From CALGFI01 sp963786805 (GTDB lineage: Bacteria > Actinomycetota > UBA4738 > HRBIN12): a stretch of 64,000 bases of DNA. The stretch is taken from NCBI GenBank assembly GCA_963786805.1, contig CAWBAK010000007.1, positions 248,001-312,000 of the forward strand. Direction: 5' to 3'. The translations under genes were made by a program, and so were the position numbers. Each line of letters opens with the position of its first letter. The first letter of the stretch is position 1. Under the pieces are notes generated by a model that was given only the letters and a program-made list of their open reading frames with translations, searched no databases and was not told the origin of the DNA. Positions 15,496-24,896 of this stretch are shown here, in pieces.

Positions 15496-17706
15496 ATGGA
15501 GACCCCTCCCCCCGGGGCACCCATGGCCGAGATGGCACACGAAGACACAGGATCGCTCTCCGAGCGCCGGGAGCTGCGCTCCGTCGCGCAGCTCCGGTTC
15601 CTGCACACCCTGGCGCTACGGCTGAACGCGCTCGACGACGTCTCCGCGATCGGGCAGGCGATCACCGGCGAGCTCAAGACGCTGATCGACTACCACAACT
15701 GCCGCATCTACCTGCTCCAGCCCGACGGCGAGACGCTCATCCCGATCGTCTTCCGAGGATCATTGGGCGAGTATCACGGCGAGACCTATGAAGAGCTGAT
15801 CACGAAGATCGGCGAGGGCTTCACCGGCCGGGCGGCGCAGACCGGCCAGACGTACTACGCGGCGGACGCGCTCCGCGACGACGTCGGGGTCCAGATCGAG
15901 GGCACCTCGGAGATCGAGGAGTCGATCCTCTGCGTGCCGATGAAGGTGGGCGATCGCGTGACCGGCGTGATCGTGCTGTCGAACCTCGGGATCGACCAGT
16001 TCGAAGAGGACGACATCCGCCTGCTCGAGGTCCTCGCGTCGCATGCGGCCGTGGCCTTCGAGAACGCACGCCTGCTGCAACAGGAGCGCGAAGCCGCCGA
16101 GACGGCATCGGCCCTGCTCGGGCTGTCCCAGGCGTTGACGGGAGCCCACGACACGACGACGGTGCTCGATCGCGCCGTCGCGGCGCTTCCACTCTTGATC
16201 GACACATCCGTGGTCGCCGCCTACGTGCACGACCGGGAGGCGGGCGTGTTCCACGCCGTGGCGCAGCGAGGGATCGCGCTCGAGCGCGCCGCGTTGCTTC
16301 CCGACATCCCCTCCGAGGTCGCCATCCCGGTGTTCGCGTCCCTCACCGAACCGTTCGTGATCGCGGCAGAGGACGTCGCGACCATCCCCACCGAGCTCGG
16401 GATCGTCGACGATCCGAGAGCCACGCTCGTCATCCCGCTCGGCCGAAAGCCGGATGCGCTCGCGGTCATCGTCGCCGTGGCGCTCGACGCGACGTCGATC
16501 TTCGGCGAGCGCGAGATCGCCCTCGGTCACGGGATCGGCGACATCGTGTCCCTCGCGCTCGGGAGCGCCAAGCGCGTCCACGAGCTCGAGCGCTTCCACG
16601 AGCTCGTCGAGAGCATCGACGCGATCTTCTGGGAGGCGGACCCGGAGACGTTCGACTTCACGTTCCTTTCTCGGCGTGCCGCGCTCGTCCTGGGCGCTCC
16701 CGAGGACCCGAGCGAGGCTCCGAGCGCGTGGGGCGAGCACGTTCATCATCGAGACCGCGCCGCGGCGATCGCCGCGCTCCGGAGCCGCCTCGCCACACCC
16801 GGCGACGACGTGAGCCTCGAGTACCGGGCGCTGGGAGGCGACGCGGAGCCGCTGTGGCTCCGCGACACCGTCCACGTCGGCACCGACGCACGTGGAGAAC
16901 GCCAGCTCCGAGGGATGATCGTCGACATCACCGAGCGCAAACGGGCGGAGCAGGCGCTCAAGCGCAGCGAGCAGCAGTACTCGGAGGCCTTCCGGCGCGA
17001 ACGGGATGCGACACAGCAGCTGCGGGCACTGGACGACATGAAGAACACGTTCCTGGAGGCGGTCTCGCACGACCTGCGCACGCCACTCACCTCGATCCTG
17101 GGCTCCGCGCTCACCCTGGAGCAGGCCGGCCTGGAGATCCCGCGGGATGATGCGCTGGATCTCCTGCGGCGGATCGCGGCCAACGCTCGCAAACTCGAGC
17201 GCCTGCTCTCGGACCTGCTCGACCTGGACCGGCTCCAGCGAGGGATCGTTTCGCCACAACTCCGGCCGACCGACGTGGGAGCCCTCGTGGCGCAGTCCGT
17301 GCAGGAGTCCGAACTCCTCGGCGGCCGGCAGATCGAGCTCTCGACCGAGGGGCTCATCGTCAACGTCGATGCAGCCAAGGTGGAGCGCATCGTCGAGAAC
17401 CTGCTCGCGAACACCGCTCGACACACACCTGCGGGAACGCCGTTGTGGGTCCGGGTGACCGGTGAGCCGGGCGGCGGGGTCCTCATCGCGGTCGACGATG
17501 CCGGTCCGGGAGTTCCCGACGGCATGAAGGACGCCGTGTTCGAAGCGTTCCGTCAGGGCGACGGCGGTCCGAACCCCTCACCGGGCGTCGGCGTCGGTCT
17601 GTCCCTCGTGGCTCGCTTCGCCGAGCTCCACGGCGGCCGCGCGTGGGTCGAGGACCGGCCCGGCGGGGGCGCTTCGTTCCGCGTCTTCCTTCCCGACGCA
17701 ACCTGA
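15496..17706 (+). CDS. GAF-GAF-PAS sensor histidine kinase
   Basis: A 736-residue soluble sensor kinase. Residues about 30-190 form a GAF domain (ITGELKTLIDYHNCRIYLL...ILCVPMKVGDRVTGVIVL), about 200-370 a second, weaker GAF-like domain, about 370-480 a PAS/PAC module ending in IVDITERKRAEQALKRSEQQ, then a HisKA dimerisation domain with the phosphoacceptor in AVSHDLRTPLTSILGS and an HATPase_c domain (NLLANTARHTP, VDDAGPGVP, GVGVGLSLVARFAELHGG). No membrane helix is seen, so it senses a cytosolic signal. No response regulator is adjacent; it stands divergently to gdh, which may be coincidence. Start ATG chosen as the first of three close ATGs. Confidence 0.9.
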   Translation: METPPPGAPMAEMAHEDTGSLSERRELRSVAQLRFLHTLALRLNALDDVSAIGQAITGELKTLIDYHNCRIYLLQPDGETLIPIVFRGSLGEYHGETYEELITKIGEGFTGRAAQTGQTYYAADALRDDVGVQIEGTSEIEESILCVPMKVGDRVTGVIVLSNLGIDQFEEDDIRLLEVLASHAAVAFENARLLQQEREAAETASALLGLSQALTGAHDTTTVLDRAVAALPLLIDTSVVAAYVHDREAGVFHAVAQRGIALERAALLPDIPSEVAIPVFASLTEPFVIAAEDVATIPTELGIVDDPRATLVIPLGRKPDALAVIVAVALDATSIFGEREIALGHGIGDIVSLALGSAKRVHELERFHELVESIDAIFWEADPETFDFTFLSRRAALVLGAPEDPSEAPSAWGEHVHHRDRAAAIAALRSRLATPGDDVSLEYRALGGDAEPLWLRDTVHVGTDARGERQLRGMIVDITERKRAEQALKRSEQQYSEAFRRERDATQQLRALDDMKNTFLEAVSHDLRTPLTSILGSALTLEQAGLEIPRDDALDLLRRIAANARKLERLLSDLLDLDRLQRGIVSPQLRPTDVGALVAQSVQESELLGGRQIELSTEGLIVNVDAAKVERIVENLLANTARHTPAGTPLWVRVTGEPGGGVLIAVDDAGPGVPDGMKDAVFEAFRQGDGGPNPSPGVGVGLSLVARFAELHGGRAWVEDRPGGGASFRVFLPDAT

Positions 17707-17787
17707 CGGCCCGGCGCCTTCCCGCGCGCGCGGTTGCCTGTCCACGCGGCGAACCGGTAGCGTGGCCGCGCTTCGCCCGAAGCCCGG

Positions 17788-18981
17788 ATGCCCGACGAAC
17801 TCGACCACAACGCCATGTCCGACTCCGCTCCCGGGGACGATCCCCAACCGACGATGAACTCCGACCCGGCCACGGCGCCGGATCTCGCCATCGCGGGCTC
17901 GGACCGACGCGACTGGATCGCGCTCGCCGGCAGGATCGGATTCTTCGTGGTCGCGCTCTTCCTCTTCGTCCTGGCGATCCAGCTGATGAAGGAGGGCGCG
18001 AAGGCGATCGGACCGTCGCTCTCGGGAAGCCCGCTGTTCAGCAACGCGTTCTCGACCCTCGGCGCCGGGTGGCTGGGCGCCTACGTCGTGCTCTCCGGAT
18101 CGCCGGTCGCCGCGGTGGCGCTGAGCCTGTTCGTCGGCGGCGCCGCGACCGAGCTGCAGACGTTCACGATGTTGTCCGGGTCGCGCCTCGGTGCGTCGTT
18201 CGTCGTCCTGCTCGTCGGGTTCCTCTACGCACTGCGGAACCGGGGTCCGAACCGCCGTGAGTCGATCGGCATGGGCGTTCTCGCCCTGTCGCTCACCGCG
18301 ATCGTCTATGTCCCGGGGATGGTCCTCGGCTACGCGATCTTGCGGTCGAACGTGCTCGACGGGATCCGGCTGAGCGCGTCGGAGGACGTGCTGTCGATCG
18401 TCGACTACGTCTGGGGACCGGCGCTCGAGCTCCTGACGAAGCTCCCCGCCTGGACGCTCCTTCCGCTCGGCCTCGGCATCATCCTGGTCTCGTTCCGCTT
18501 CCTCGACCGCGTGCTGCCGCAGCTCGACGCGGAACAGCACGGCAGCAAGCGGGTGGAGATGCTGAAGCGGCCCTGGCCCATGTTCCTGCTCGGTTGCGTC
18601 GTGGCGACGATCACCCTATCGGTCTCGGTCGCCTTGACCGTGCTCGTTCCGCTCGCCAGTCGCGGGTACATCCGTCGCGAGGAATCGATCCCCTACATCA
18701 TGGGCGCCAACATCACGACGCTCGCCGATACCCTGGTCGCCGCGATGGTGCTGGGCAGCGCCGTCGCGGTTCACATCGTGCTCGCCGAAGCGATCGCCGT
18801 CGCGCTCATCTCGCTCGTCTATCTCGCGTTCGCATACGGCACGATCACGCGATCGATCATGGCGCTCGACGAATGGGTCATCGCGTCGGCCCGCCGGCTC
18901 TGGCTGTTCGTCGCCATCCTGTTCGTGCTTCCGGCCATCCTGCTGACGTCGGGTATCTGGATCGGGCCCATCGCCCGCTGA
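17788..18981 (+). CDS. Na/Pi-cotransporter-family membrane protein
   Basis: A 397-residue polytopic membrane protein with about eight to nine hydrophobic helices after a hydrophilic N-terminus of about 50 residues. Two inverted-repeat signatures of the Na+/phosphate cotransporter II family can be seen: GSPVAAVALSLFVGGAAT in the first half and the family-like YIMGANITTLADTLVAA in the second. Uptake of phosphate or another anion is inferred. No PhoU domain is fused or adjacent. The D-aminoacylase-like gene follows after seven bases, suggesting one transcript. Confidence 0.78.
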   Translation: MPDELDHNAMSDSAPGDDPQPTMNSDPATAPDLAIAGSDRRDWIALAGRIGFFVVALFLFVLAIQLMKEGAKAIGPSLSGSPLFSNAFSTLGAGWLGAYVVLSGSPVAAVALSLFVGGAATELQTFTMLSGSRLGASFVVLLVGFLYALRNRGPNRRESIGMGVLALSLTAIVYVPGMVLGYAILRSNVLDGIRLSASEDVLSIVDYVWGPALELLTKLPAWTLLPLGLGIILVSFRFLDRVLPQLDAEQHGSKRVEMLKRPWPMFLLGCVVATITLSVSVALTVLVPLASRGYIRREESIPYIMGANITTLADTLVAAMVLGSAVAVHIVLAEAIAVALISLVYLAFAYGTITRSIMALDEWVIASARRLWLFVAILFVLPAILLTSGIWIGPIAR

Positions 18982-18988
18982 CCCGGAC

Positions 18989-20581
18989 ATGGCCGACCTC
19001 GTCATCTCCGGCGCGCTGATCGTCGACGGATCCGGGTCCTTGCCCCGGCCGGGCACCCTCGTGGTCTCCGGCGACCGGATCGAGGACATCCTCGGCGCGG
19101 ACGACACCGAGCCGCCGGCCCCGCGCCGGATCGACGGTTCTGGAACGCTGATCGTGGCGCCAGGATTCGTCGACGTCCACAGCCACTCGGACGTCACGCC
19201 GCTCGTCGAGCCGACGATGGACTCGATGCTGCGTCAGGGCGTGACGACGCTCGTCGTCGGCAACTGCGGAGGATCGGCGTTCCCCGTCTCCGGCGCCGCA
19301 GAGATGGCGGCGCTCGCCGGGGCCGACCCCACGGAACTGCCCCTGGACTGGACCAGCTTCGGCGAGTACCTCGAGCGCATGGACGCGGCCCGCCCGGCCC
19401 TGAACGTTGCCGCGCTCGTCGGTCACGGCACGCTTCGCGGAACGGTGATGGGAGACGAGCAGCGGCGAGCCCCGTCGGAAGGCGAGCTCTGGGCGATGCG
19501 GCAGCTCCTCGCCGACGCGCTGGACGAGGGCGCCGTCGGGCTCTCGAGCGGCCTGGTGTACGCACCGGGCCTGCACGCCACTACGGACGAGCTTGCCACG
19601 GTCGCCGGTGCGCTCGCCGACCATGGAGGCATCTACGCGAGTCACATCCGGGGCGAGGGCTCGAGCGTCTTCGATGCCGTTGCCGAGTGCGCCGAGATCG
19701 GTCGGCGGGTCGGGGGTCCGTCACACGTCAGCCATCTCAAGGTGGAGACGCGGCCGATGTGGGGCCGGGCAGAAGAGCTCCTCGCGCTGCTGGATGGAGA
19801 GCGTGAGCGAGGAGCGGACGTCACGGCCGACCAGTACCCGTACACGGCATGGGAGACCGAGCTCTCCTCGGCACTCCCTCCGTGGGTGACACCGGACGAG
19901 CTCCCCAAGGCGATAGCGGACCCGGACGAGCGGGCGCGGCTCGCGGCGGCGATCGAGAACGGGGAGCCCGGGTGGCGCAGCGTGGGGAGAGGGATCGGCT
20001 GGGATCGCATCGTCATCGGCTCCCATGTGCCCGATCCAACCGTTACCGGGCGCTCGATCGCCGAGCTGTCGGAGGAGCGGAGCCAGGAGCCCCACGAGGT
20101 CATCACGACCCTGTTGGTCGCCGACCCGTACACCGGTCTGCTCGGCCACGCGATGCACGAGGACGACGTCCGAACGATCCTCGCGCGCAACGATGTGTTC
20201 GTCGCGACGGACGGGCTCGCGATCTCGCCGGAGGGGCCGCTCGGAGCCTTCGCGATCCATCCCCGGTACTACGGAACGTTCCCGCGCGTGCTGGGCCGGT
20301 ACGCGCGTGAGGAAGGGCTCCTCTCGCTCGAGGACGCGGTCCGCAAGATGACCTCGCTGCCGGCGGAGCGGTTCGGCCTCACTCGACGAGGGCGGATCGA
20401 TCCGGGCGCGTTCGCCGACCTCGTCGTGTTCGATCCGGACCGGATCGCCGACCGTGCGACGTACGAGCGGCCGCACACCTTCGCCGAGGGCGTCGACGTG
20501 GTCGTCGTGAACGGACGGATCGCCTGGGACGGATCGGACGTCCAGCGCCACGGTCGCGCCCTGCGGCGCGGCGAGTCCTAG
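18989..20581 (+). CDS. N-acyl-D-amino-acid deacylase family amidohydrolase
   Basis: A 530-residue metal-dependent amidohydrolase. The N-terminal GFVDVHSHSD carries the HxH metal ligands, GNCGGSAFP matches the D-aminoacylase cysteine motif (GNCG), and SSGLVYAPG, YASHIRGEG, SHLK and the C-terminal GRIDPGAFADLVVFDPD are family signatures. The reaction is expected to be hydrolysis of N-acyl-D-amino acids or a related cyclic amide; substrate is not decided. It follows the transporter gene closely. Its TAG stop overlaps the stop of the convergent secreted-protein gene within a CTAG palindrome. Confidence 0.88.
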   Translation: MADLVISGALIVDGSGSLPRPGTLVVSGDRIEDILGADDTEPPAPRRIDGSGTLIVAPGFVDVHSHSDVTPLVEPTMDSMLRQGVTTLVVGNCGGSAFPVSGAAEMAALAGADPTELPLDWTSFGEYLERMDAARPALNVAALVGHGTLRGTVMGDEQRRAPSEGELWAMRQLLADALDEGAVGLSSGLVYAPGLHATTDELATVAGALADHGGIYASHIRGEGSSVFDAVAECAEIGRRVGGPSHVSHLKVETRPMWGRAEELLALLDGERERGADVTADQYPYTAWETELSSALPPWVTPDELPKAIADPDERARLAAAIENGEPGWRSVGRGIGWDRIVIGSHVPDPTVTGRSIAELSEERSQEPHEVITTLLVADPYTGLLGHAMHEDDVRTILARNDVFVATDGLAISPEGPLGAFAIHPRYYGTFPRVLGRYAREEGLLSLEDAVRKMTSLPAERFGLTRRGRIDPGAFADLVVFDPDRIADRATYERPHTFAEGVDVVVVNGRIAWDGSDVQRHGRALRRGES

Positions 20582-21507
20582 CCGGGACAGTCGGCCTGCG
20601 CGCTGTCGCGGTCGACCATGCACACCGTCGCGTCGACCGCTTCGAACGCGGAGGCCGGCACGCTCTTCAGCTGATCGAGCAGCCCGTTCCGCCAGTGCGC
20701 ATCGCGGGTTCCCTGGAAGTACCAATCGGAGCCGTTGTCGGCCAGCATCAGGCCGTACCGCTGCATCGCCCGAAGGACCACCCGCGCCTTCGCGCTGAAC
20801 GCCGAAAGGTCGAACTCGGCGCTCAGGCGGAACCGGGCGCCCATCGGGGGGCAGTCGGGATCGTCGACCCCCGCCTCGTGGCGAGCCGGCCAGACGTAGG
20901 AGTCGGTCGTGCAATCCACCGTGAAGCGGATGGCGTGTTGGATGCGGCCGGCCTTGACCTCGTCCCAGCGAACGAGTCCCGGGAAGATCGGGAGCCCCGC
21001 GGCGTCCGCCGAGGTCCACGTCTCGGGCCTCAGCCGGTTGGAGTCGAGGTCCCAGATCGCACCGCTGCCGGCACGGGGATCGCCTCCGTTCCAGTCCGCC
21101 GCGAACAGCTCATACAGGACGCACGTTCCCCGCTCGACCATGAGCGCGTGACGGTCGGAGCCGCCCTCGATCGGCGTGCGCGCGTCGAACGGATACGGCC
21201 CGCGGTCGCTCTCGTTCGCGTAGTCGAAGTCGACGGTGGTCTTCGGATGGCGCCGGGCCACCGTTTCGAAGGGGAGCCCGTATCCCGGCGGTCCGAAGTC
21301 GGGGTGCAGGTTCGTGTTCGCGGCGTCCGCCGATCGGAGCCAGGTGTCGCTCATCTCGTGCACCGGCAGTTGGTCGATGCGCGTGTTCCAGATGTTGTTC
21401 GCCGGGAAGACGCGGCAGTCCGTTCCGGGCACCTCGGCCGCAGAGGCGGTCGCCACGAGGAACGGCAGCGACACGGCCGCGGCGACGAGACTCGAGATCG
21501 TCCTCAC
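20578..21507 (-). CDS. Secreted protein of unknown family
   Basis: A 309-residue protein with a clear signal peptide (MRTISSLVAAAVSLPFLVATASA). I do not recognise a named domain. The mature part begins with CRVFPANNIWNTRIDQLPVH and contains several conserved-looking blocks rich in Trp, Asp and Pro (FDARTPIEGGSDRHAL, GSGAIWDLDSNRLRP, LADNGSDWYFQGTRD), with six cysteines that could form disulfides. The IWNTRIDxLPVH and NGSDWYFQG pattern looks like an extracellular family of soil bacteria; activity unknown. It is convergent with the amidohydrolase. Confidence 0.65.
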   Translation of the reverse strand: MRTISSLVAAAVSLPFLVATASAAEVPGTDCRVFPANNIWNTRIDQLPVHEMSDTWLRSADAANTNLHPDFGPPGYGLPFETVARRHPKTTVDFDYANESDRGPYPFDARTPIEGGSDRHALMVERGTCVLYELFAADWNGGDPRAGSGAIWDLDSNRLRPETWTSADAAGLPIFPGLVRWDEVKAGRIQHAIRFTVDCTTDSYVWPARHEAGVDDPDCPPMGARFRLSAEFDLSAFSAKARVVLRAMQRYGLMLADNGSDWYFQGTRDAHWRNGLLDQLKSVPASAFEAVDATVCMVDRDSAQADCPG

Positions 21508-21580
21508 GTTGAACCATCGGCTCGAAGGGGCCTCGGACTTGACTTGGCGCGGAGATCCGAGTCGTTCCAGAAGAGACCGG

Positions 21581-22566
21581 CTAGAAGAGACCGGGTTCCT
21601 CCAGCGTCACGCGGTAGAGCGCCCTTCCCGTGGTGATGTACAAGGTTCGGCCGTCGGCGCCGCCGAACGCGCAGTTGCTGGGCGCTCCCTGGATCGGGAT
21701 CGTGCCCAGAGGCTCACCATCGGGAGCGAAGACCTCGATGCCGCGGCCGTCGTAGGAGGCGACGAACAGGTTGCCGGTCTCGTCGACCGTCATGCCGTCG
21801 GGCCCGGCGACGGAGACGAACGTTCGGGGCTCGGACAGTGAGCCGTTGCGAGCGACGTCGAAGACCCGGACCGATCCCCCCGCATAGTCGGTGACGTAAA
21901 GCAGGCTCTCGTCGGGCGACATCGCGATGCCGTTGGGGGTCTCGCTCGTGTCGCCGCGGTACTCGGCGGTGAGTCCGCCGTCGGGGTCGATCCGGAACAC
22001 GCCGCGGAATTCGAGCTCGGCCTCGGCTCCGCCCCCCGAAGGCCGGATCGGTGAAGTAGACGGTCCCGTCGGAGCGAACGACGATGTCGTTGGGTTGGTT
22101 CGAGGCGGGAACCCTCGAAGCGGTCGGCGATCGATGTCACCGTGCCATCGGTCTCGGTACGCGTCACCCGACGCGTGCCGGACTCTGCCGCGATCAGCCG
22201 CCCTTCGGGGTCGACGGCGAGGCCGTTGGAGAAGTCGCTCGGCTTCCGGAACACCGTGATCTCGTCGGCGGCCTCGAGCTGATAGATCGTGTCCGCCAAG
22301 ACGTCGGAGAAGAGCAGCACGCCCTCGTCCGGCATCCACTGCGGGCCTTCGAGCTCGCTGAACGAGAAGCCACCGCTTTCGACCAGCTCGACCTCGCCGA
22401 TCCCGACCAGTGGGCCGGATCCCGTGTTCGGTGGCGGCTCACTTGTCGGTGTCGGCTGGGTGGTGGGTGACTCGGTGATCGCGGGTGTGGATCCATCGCC
22501 GGCCGTGCCCCCGCAGGCGCTCGACAGCAGCATCAGCGCCACCGTCACGCCGATCCTTGCTCTCAT
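21581..22566 (-). CDS. SMP-30/gluconolactonase-like lipoprotein, frameshifted
   Basis: A lipoprotein (signal ending LLSSAC, then a Pro/Thr/Ser linker) with a six-bladed propeller of the SMP-30/gluconolactonase/LRE class: FSELEGPQWMPDEGVLLFSDV, FSNGLAVDPEGRLIAAE, TPNGIAMSPDESLLYVTDYAGG and CAFGGADGRTLYITT (in part). The frame breaks twice, near 22103 and in the C6 run at 22031-22036; joining the frames restores NQPNDIVVRSDGTVYFTDPAFGGG, exactly the motif expected. The breaks are therefore more likely sequence errors than decay. Calcium-dependent lactone hydrolysis is the family activity, substrate unknown. Confidence 0.78.
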
Positions 22567-22771
22567 CTCATCCCTACGAGCCTGCGGGCGTCGCCAGGTA
22601 GGAGCACCCATGGAACCCGTGGGTTTCTCCTGCGTGAAACCTTTCCCAGCATGGTCCTCACCCTCAGGCGCGGTCAAGAGGCATCCGCGGCGCCCAGGCG
22701 ATGACGTCTGCTCCGTCGGAGTTGGTTCCGGCTCCGGCTGAGGAACGGTTGCTCGAGGCCGGGGTTCGCCG

Positions 22772-22843
22772 AGCCGGCGGTCGGATTCGAACCGACGACC
22801 TGCTGTTTACAAGACAGCTGCTCTACCCCTGAGCTACGCCGGC
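22772..22843 (-). tRNA. tRNA-Thr(TGT)
   Basis: A 72-nt cloverleaf on the minus strand: acceptor GCCGGCG paired with CGCCGGC, D-arm TAGCTCAGGGGTAGAGC, anticodon stem-loop GCTGTCTTGTAAACAGC with anticodon TGT, and T-arm GGTTCGAATCC. The discriminator base is U and CCA is not encoded. Confidence 0.96.
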
Positions 22844-22854
22844 GCATCCGGAGT

Positions 22855-23631
22855 CTACGCGCGGTCCGACCACGGGTCCGGCAGGACCGGGTAGGCAGCT
22901 CCTTCGTCGTGGCGGACCCGGGTCGGCACGACGGACGCGTACAGCAGGGCGGCGAGCGAGGACGCCGCGTTCAACGATCCGACGCGGCCACGCATCGGAA
23001 GCGAAACCAAGACGTCGCACGCCTCGCGCGTGAGCCGGGCCAGACCGGCACCCTCGGAGCCGACGACGACGGCGATCCGCCCCTCGAGCCCGGGAGCGTC
23101 GTAGACGCTGGTCGCAGCGTGCTCGTCGAGCCCAACCACGGTGAACCCGGCATCCTTCAGCCGCTCGAGCGCTCGAGCGATGTTCGCAACACGCGCGTGC
23201 GGCAGGTGGAGCAAGGCCCCGGCCGAAGCTCGGATCGCCGCCGGGGTGACGTCGGCCGCTCGACGCACTCTCGTCACGAGGACGGCGGCACCGGCCGCCT
23301 CGGCCGACCGCGCCGACGCCCCGAAGTTCTGCGGGTCCTCGATCCCGTCCAGGACCACGACGAGGTCGTCCTCGCCGAACGTTCGCTCCGCGAGCTCGCG
23401 CTCTCCGAGGGGTTCCGGCAGACGGACCCGCGCGGCGGCGCCGTGGTGATCGGACCCCATCGCGTCGAGCTCGGCGCGCTCGGCCTCGACGACGGGGACG
23501 CCCGCGGCCTCCGCGGCTTCGAGCACGTCCCGAAGCCCGGGCGTCGATCGAGCGCCGCGTGCGACGAGGACCTGACTCACGAGACCCGCGCGGACGGCCT
23601 CGAGGACCGGCCGGCGTCCGGTGACGACCAC
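22855..23631 (-). CDS. rlmB: 23S rRNA (guanosine-2'-O)-methyltransferase RlmB-like
   Basis: SPOUT-class TrmH-family 2'-O-methyltransferase. The 258-residue product has the N-terminal substrate-binding domain (TGRRPVLEAVRAG) and the three SpoU motifs: LDGIEDPQNFGASARSAEAAG, VVGSEGAGL and VSLPMRGRVGSLNAASSLAALLY (partly quoted), which form the knotted SAM site. The start is taken at the GTG just ahead of VVTGRRP; upstream sequence in frame overlaps ispF and is not protein-like. It ends eleven bases before the tRNA-Thr gene and follows ispF, as in other Actinomycetota, but cysS, usually between them, is absent. Confidence 0.9.
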   Translation of the reverse strand: MVVTGRRPVLEAVRAGLVSQVLVARGARSTPGLRDVLEAAEAAGVPVVEAERAELDAMGSDHHGAAARVRLPEPLGERELAERTFGEDDLVVVLDGIEDPQNFGASARSAEAAGAAVLVTRVRRAADVTPAAIRASAGALLHLPHARVANIARALERLKDAGFTVVGLDEHAATSVYDAPGLEGRIAVVVGSEGAGLARLTREACDVLVSLPMRGRVGSLNAASSLAALLYASVVPTRVRHDEGAAYPVLPDPWSDRA

Positions 23632-23678
23632 CGCGTCGGGCCGGCTCGCTCCCCGACGCCGCGGACCGCGATCGTCGG

Positions 23679-24155
23679 CTACTCGGCGCCGAGGACCGCG
23701 ATCGCCAGGCACCCGATCCCCTCTCCCGTCAGGCCGAGACCCTCTGGTCGCGTGGCCTTCACGGACAACCGATCGACGGGTACGCCGAGCGTGTCCGAAA
23801 GGTGCCGCCGGATCTCCTCGCGGACCGGCGAGATCGCCGGCCACTCGGCGATCACGGTCACGTCGGCCGAGGTCGCCACGAGCCCGGCGACGCGGACCTT
23901 CTCGACGACCTTGCCCAACAACTCCAAGCCCGGCATCCCCGCGATGCTCGGATCCGTGTCCGGGAAGTGATCTCCGACGTCTCCGAGCGCCGCGGCGCCC
24001 AGGAGCGCGTCGGCCAGGGCATGACACACGGCGTCACCGTCGGAGTGACCGGCCAGACCGTCCTCCCCGTCGAACATCACGCCACCGAGCATCAGCGGCC
24101 GCGCGGCCGCGCGCGCGTGAACGTCGAACCCGATCCCGACCCGAACCTCACCCAC
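23679..24155 (-). CDS. ispF: 2-C-methyl-D-erythritol 2,4-cyclodiphosphate synthase
   Basis: MEP-pathway enzyme cyclising CDP-methylerythritol-2-phosphate. The 158-residue product begins VGEVRVGIGFDVHA with the zinc ligands Asp and His, followed by GHSDGDAVCHALADALLGAAALGDVGDHFPDTD (key residues only) and the C-terminal ATRPEGLGLTGEGIGCLA. Length matches the family. Its GTG start overlaps the ispD stop by eight bases, giving translational coupling with the preceding pathway gene. Confidence 0.95.
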   Translation of the reverse strand: MGEVRVGIGFDVHARAAARPLMLGGVMFDGEDGLAGHSDGDAVCHALADALLGAAALGDVGDHFPDTDPSIAGMPGLELLGKVVEKVRVAGLVATSADVTVIAEWPAISPVREEIRRHLSDTLGVPVDRLSVKATRPEGLGLTGEGIGCLAIAVLGAE

Positions 24156-24832
24156 GAGCGAGCTCCCTCGCGACGAGCTCGGCTCGGGCCAGATCCTCGG
24201 CGCTCGTGATCTTGAAGTTGCCCGGGTCTCCCGGGATCGTTCGGACGCGGTAGCCGGCGAGCTCGAGCGCCGCGGCATCGTCGGTCACCTCGACGCCGTC
24301 GCGCTCGGCGCGCGCGTGGGCGTCGCGCAGGGCGAGGGCATCGAACGCCTGCGGCGTCTGCGCCAGCGCCAGCACCGCCCGGTCCTCCGTCCGATCGACG
24401 AGGTCGCCGCGGATCCGTTTCACCGTGTCGGCGACGGGCACCACGGGAACGACCCCGTCGACGCCGTCGAGCGCACTCAGTACGGCCGCGAACAGCGCGG
24501 CCGATGCGAACGGGCGGGCGGCGTCGTGACAGACGAGCACCGGTGCCGAGGGGGGAACGACGTCGAGCGCCGCCCGGACCGAGGCCTGGCGGGTGGGTCC
24601 GCCCACGACCACCGTGCACGGACCGACGAGGTCGAGGAGCTCACTCGCCGCCCGCTCCCACCCGGACGGAACCACGGCGACGAGTCGCATCGATGCCGGG
24701 ACAGGCGAGGGCGGCCGAAGCGGCGTGGACGAGCATCGGACGCCCGTCGAGATCCACGAACGCTTTGGGGGTCGGAAGACCGAGCCGCTCGCCGCCGCCG
24801 GCGGCAAGCACGATCGCGACGGCAGCTTCCAC
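24148..24832 (-). CDS. ispD: 2-C-methyl-D-erythritol 4-phosphate cytidylyltransferase, frameshifted
   Basis: MEP-pathway nucleotidyltransferase making CDP-methylerythritol from CTP. The N-terminal frame reads VEAAVAIVLAAGGGERLG...KAFVDLDGRPMLVHAA, the CTP-binding signature; the rest, in a second frame, has VVGGPTRQASVRAAL, VCHDAARPF and the C-terminal EVTDDAAALELAG. The frames meet around 24676-24690 (ACPGIDAT to RLVAVVPSG), where a one- or two-base indel must lie. Because the enzyme is normally essential and ispF is intact, a sequencing error is likelier than inactivation. GTG start with TAGTCT seven bases upstream. Confidence 0.88.
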
Positions 24833-24845
24833 GGCGCCGAGACTA
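24833..24845 (-). promoter_or_regulatory. Putative leaderless -10 box for ispD
   Basis: TAGTCT on the minus strand ends seven bases before the ispD GTG start; no ribosome-binding site lies between. Confidence 0.5.
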
Positions 24846-24896
24846 CCGCTCGCACAAGGAAGCGATCGGCGACACGCCCGCGTTGGCTCGTGATCG

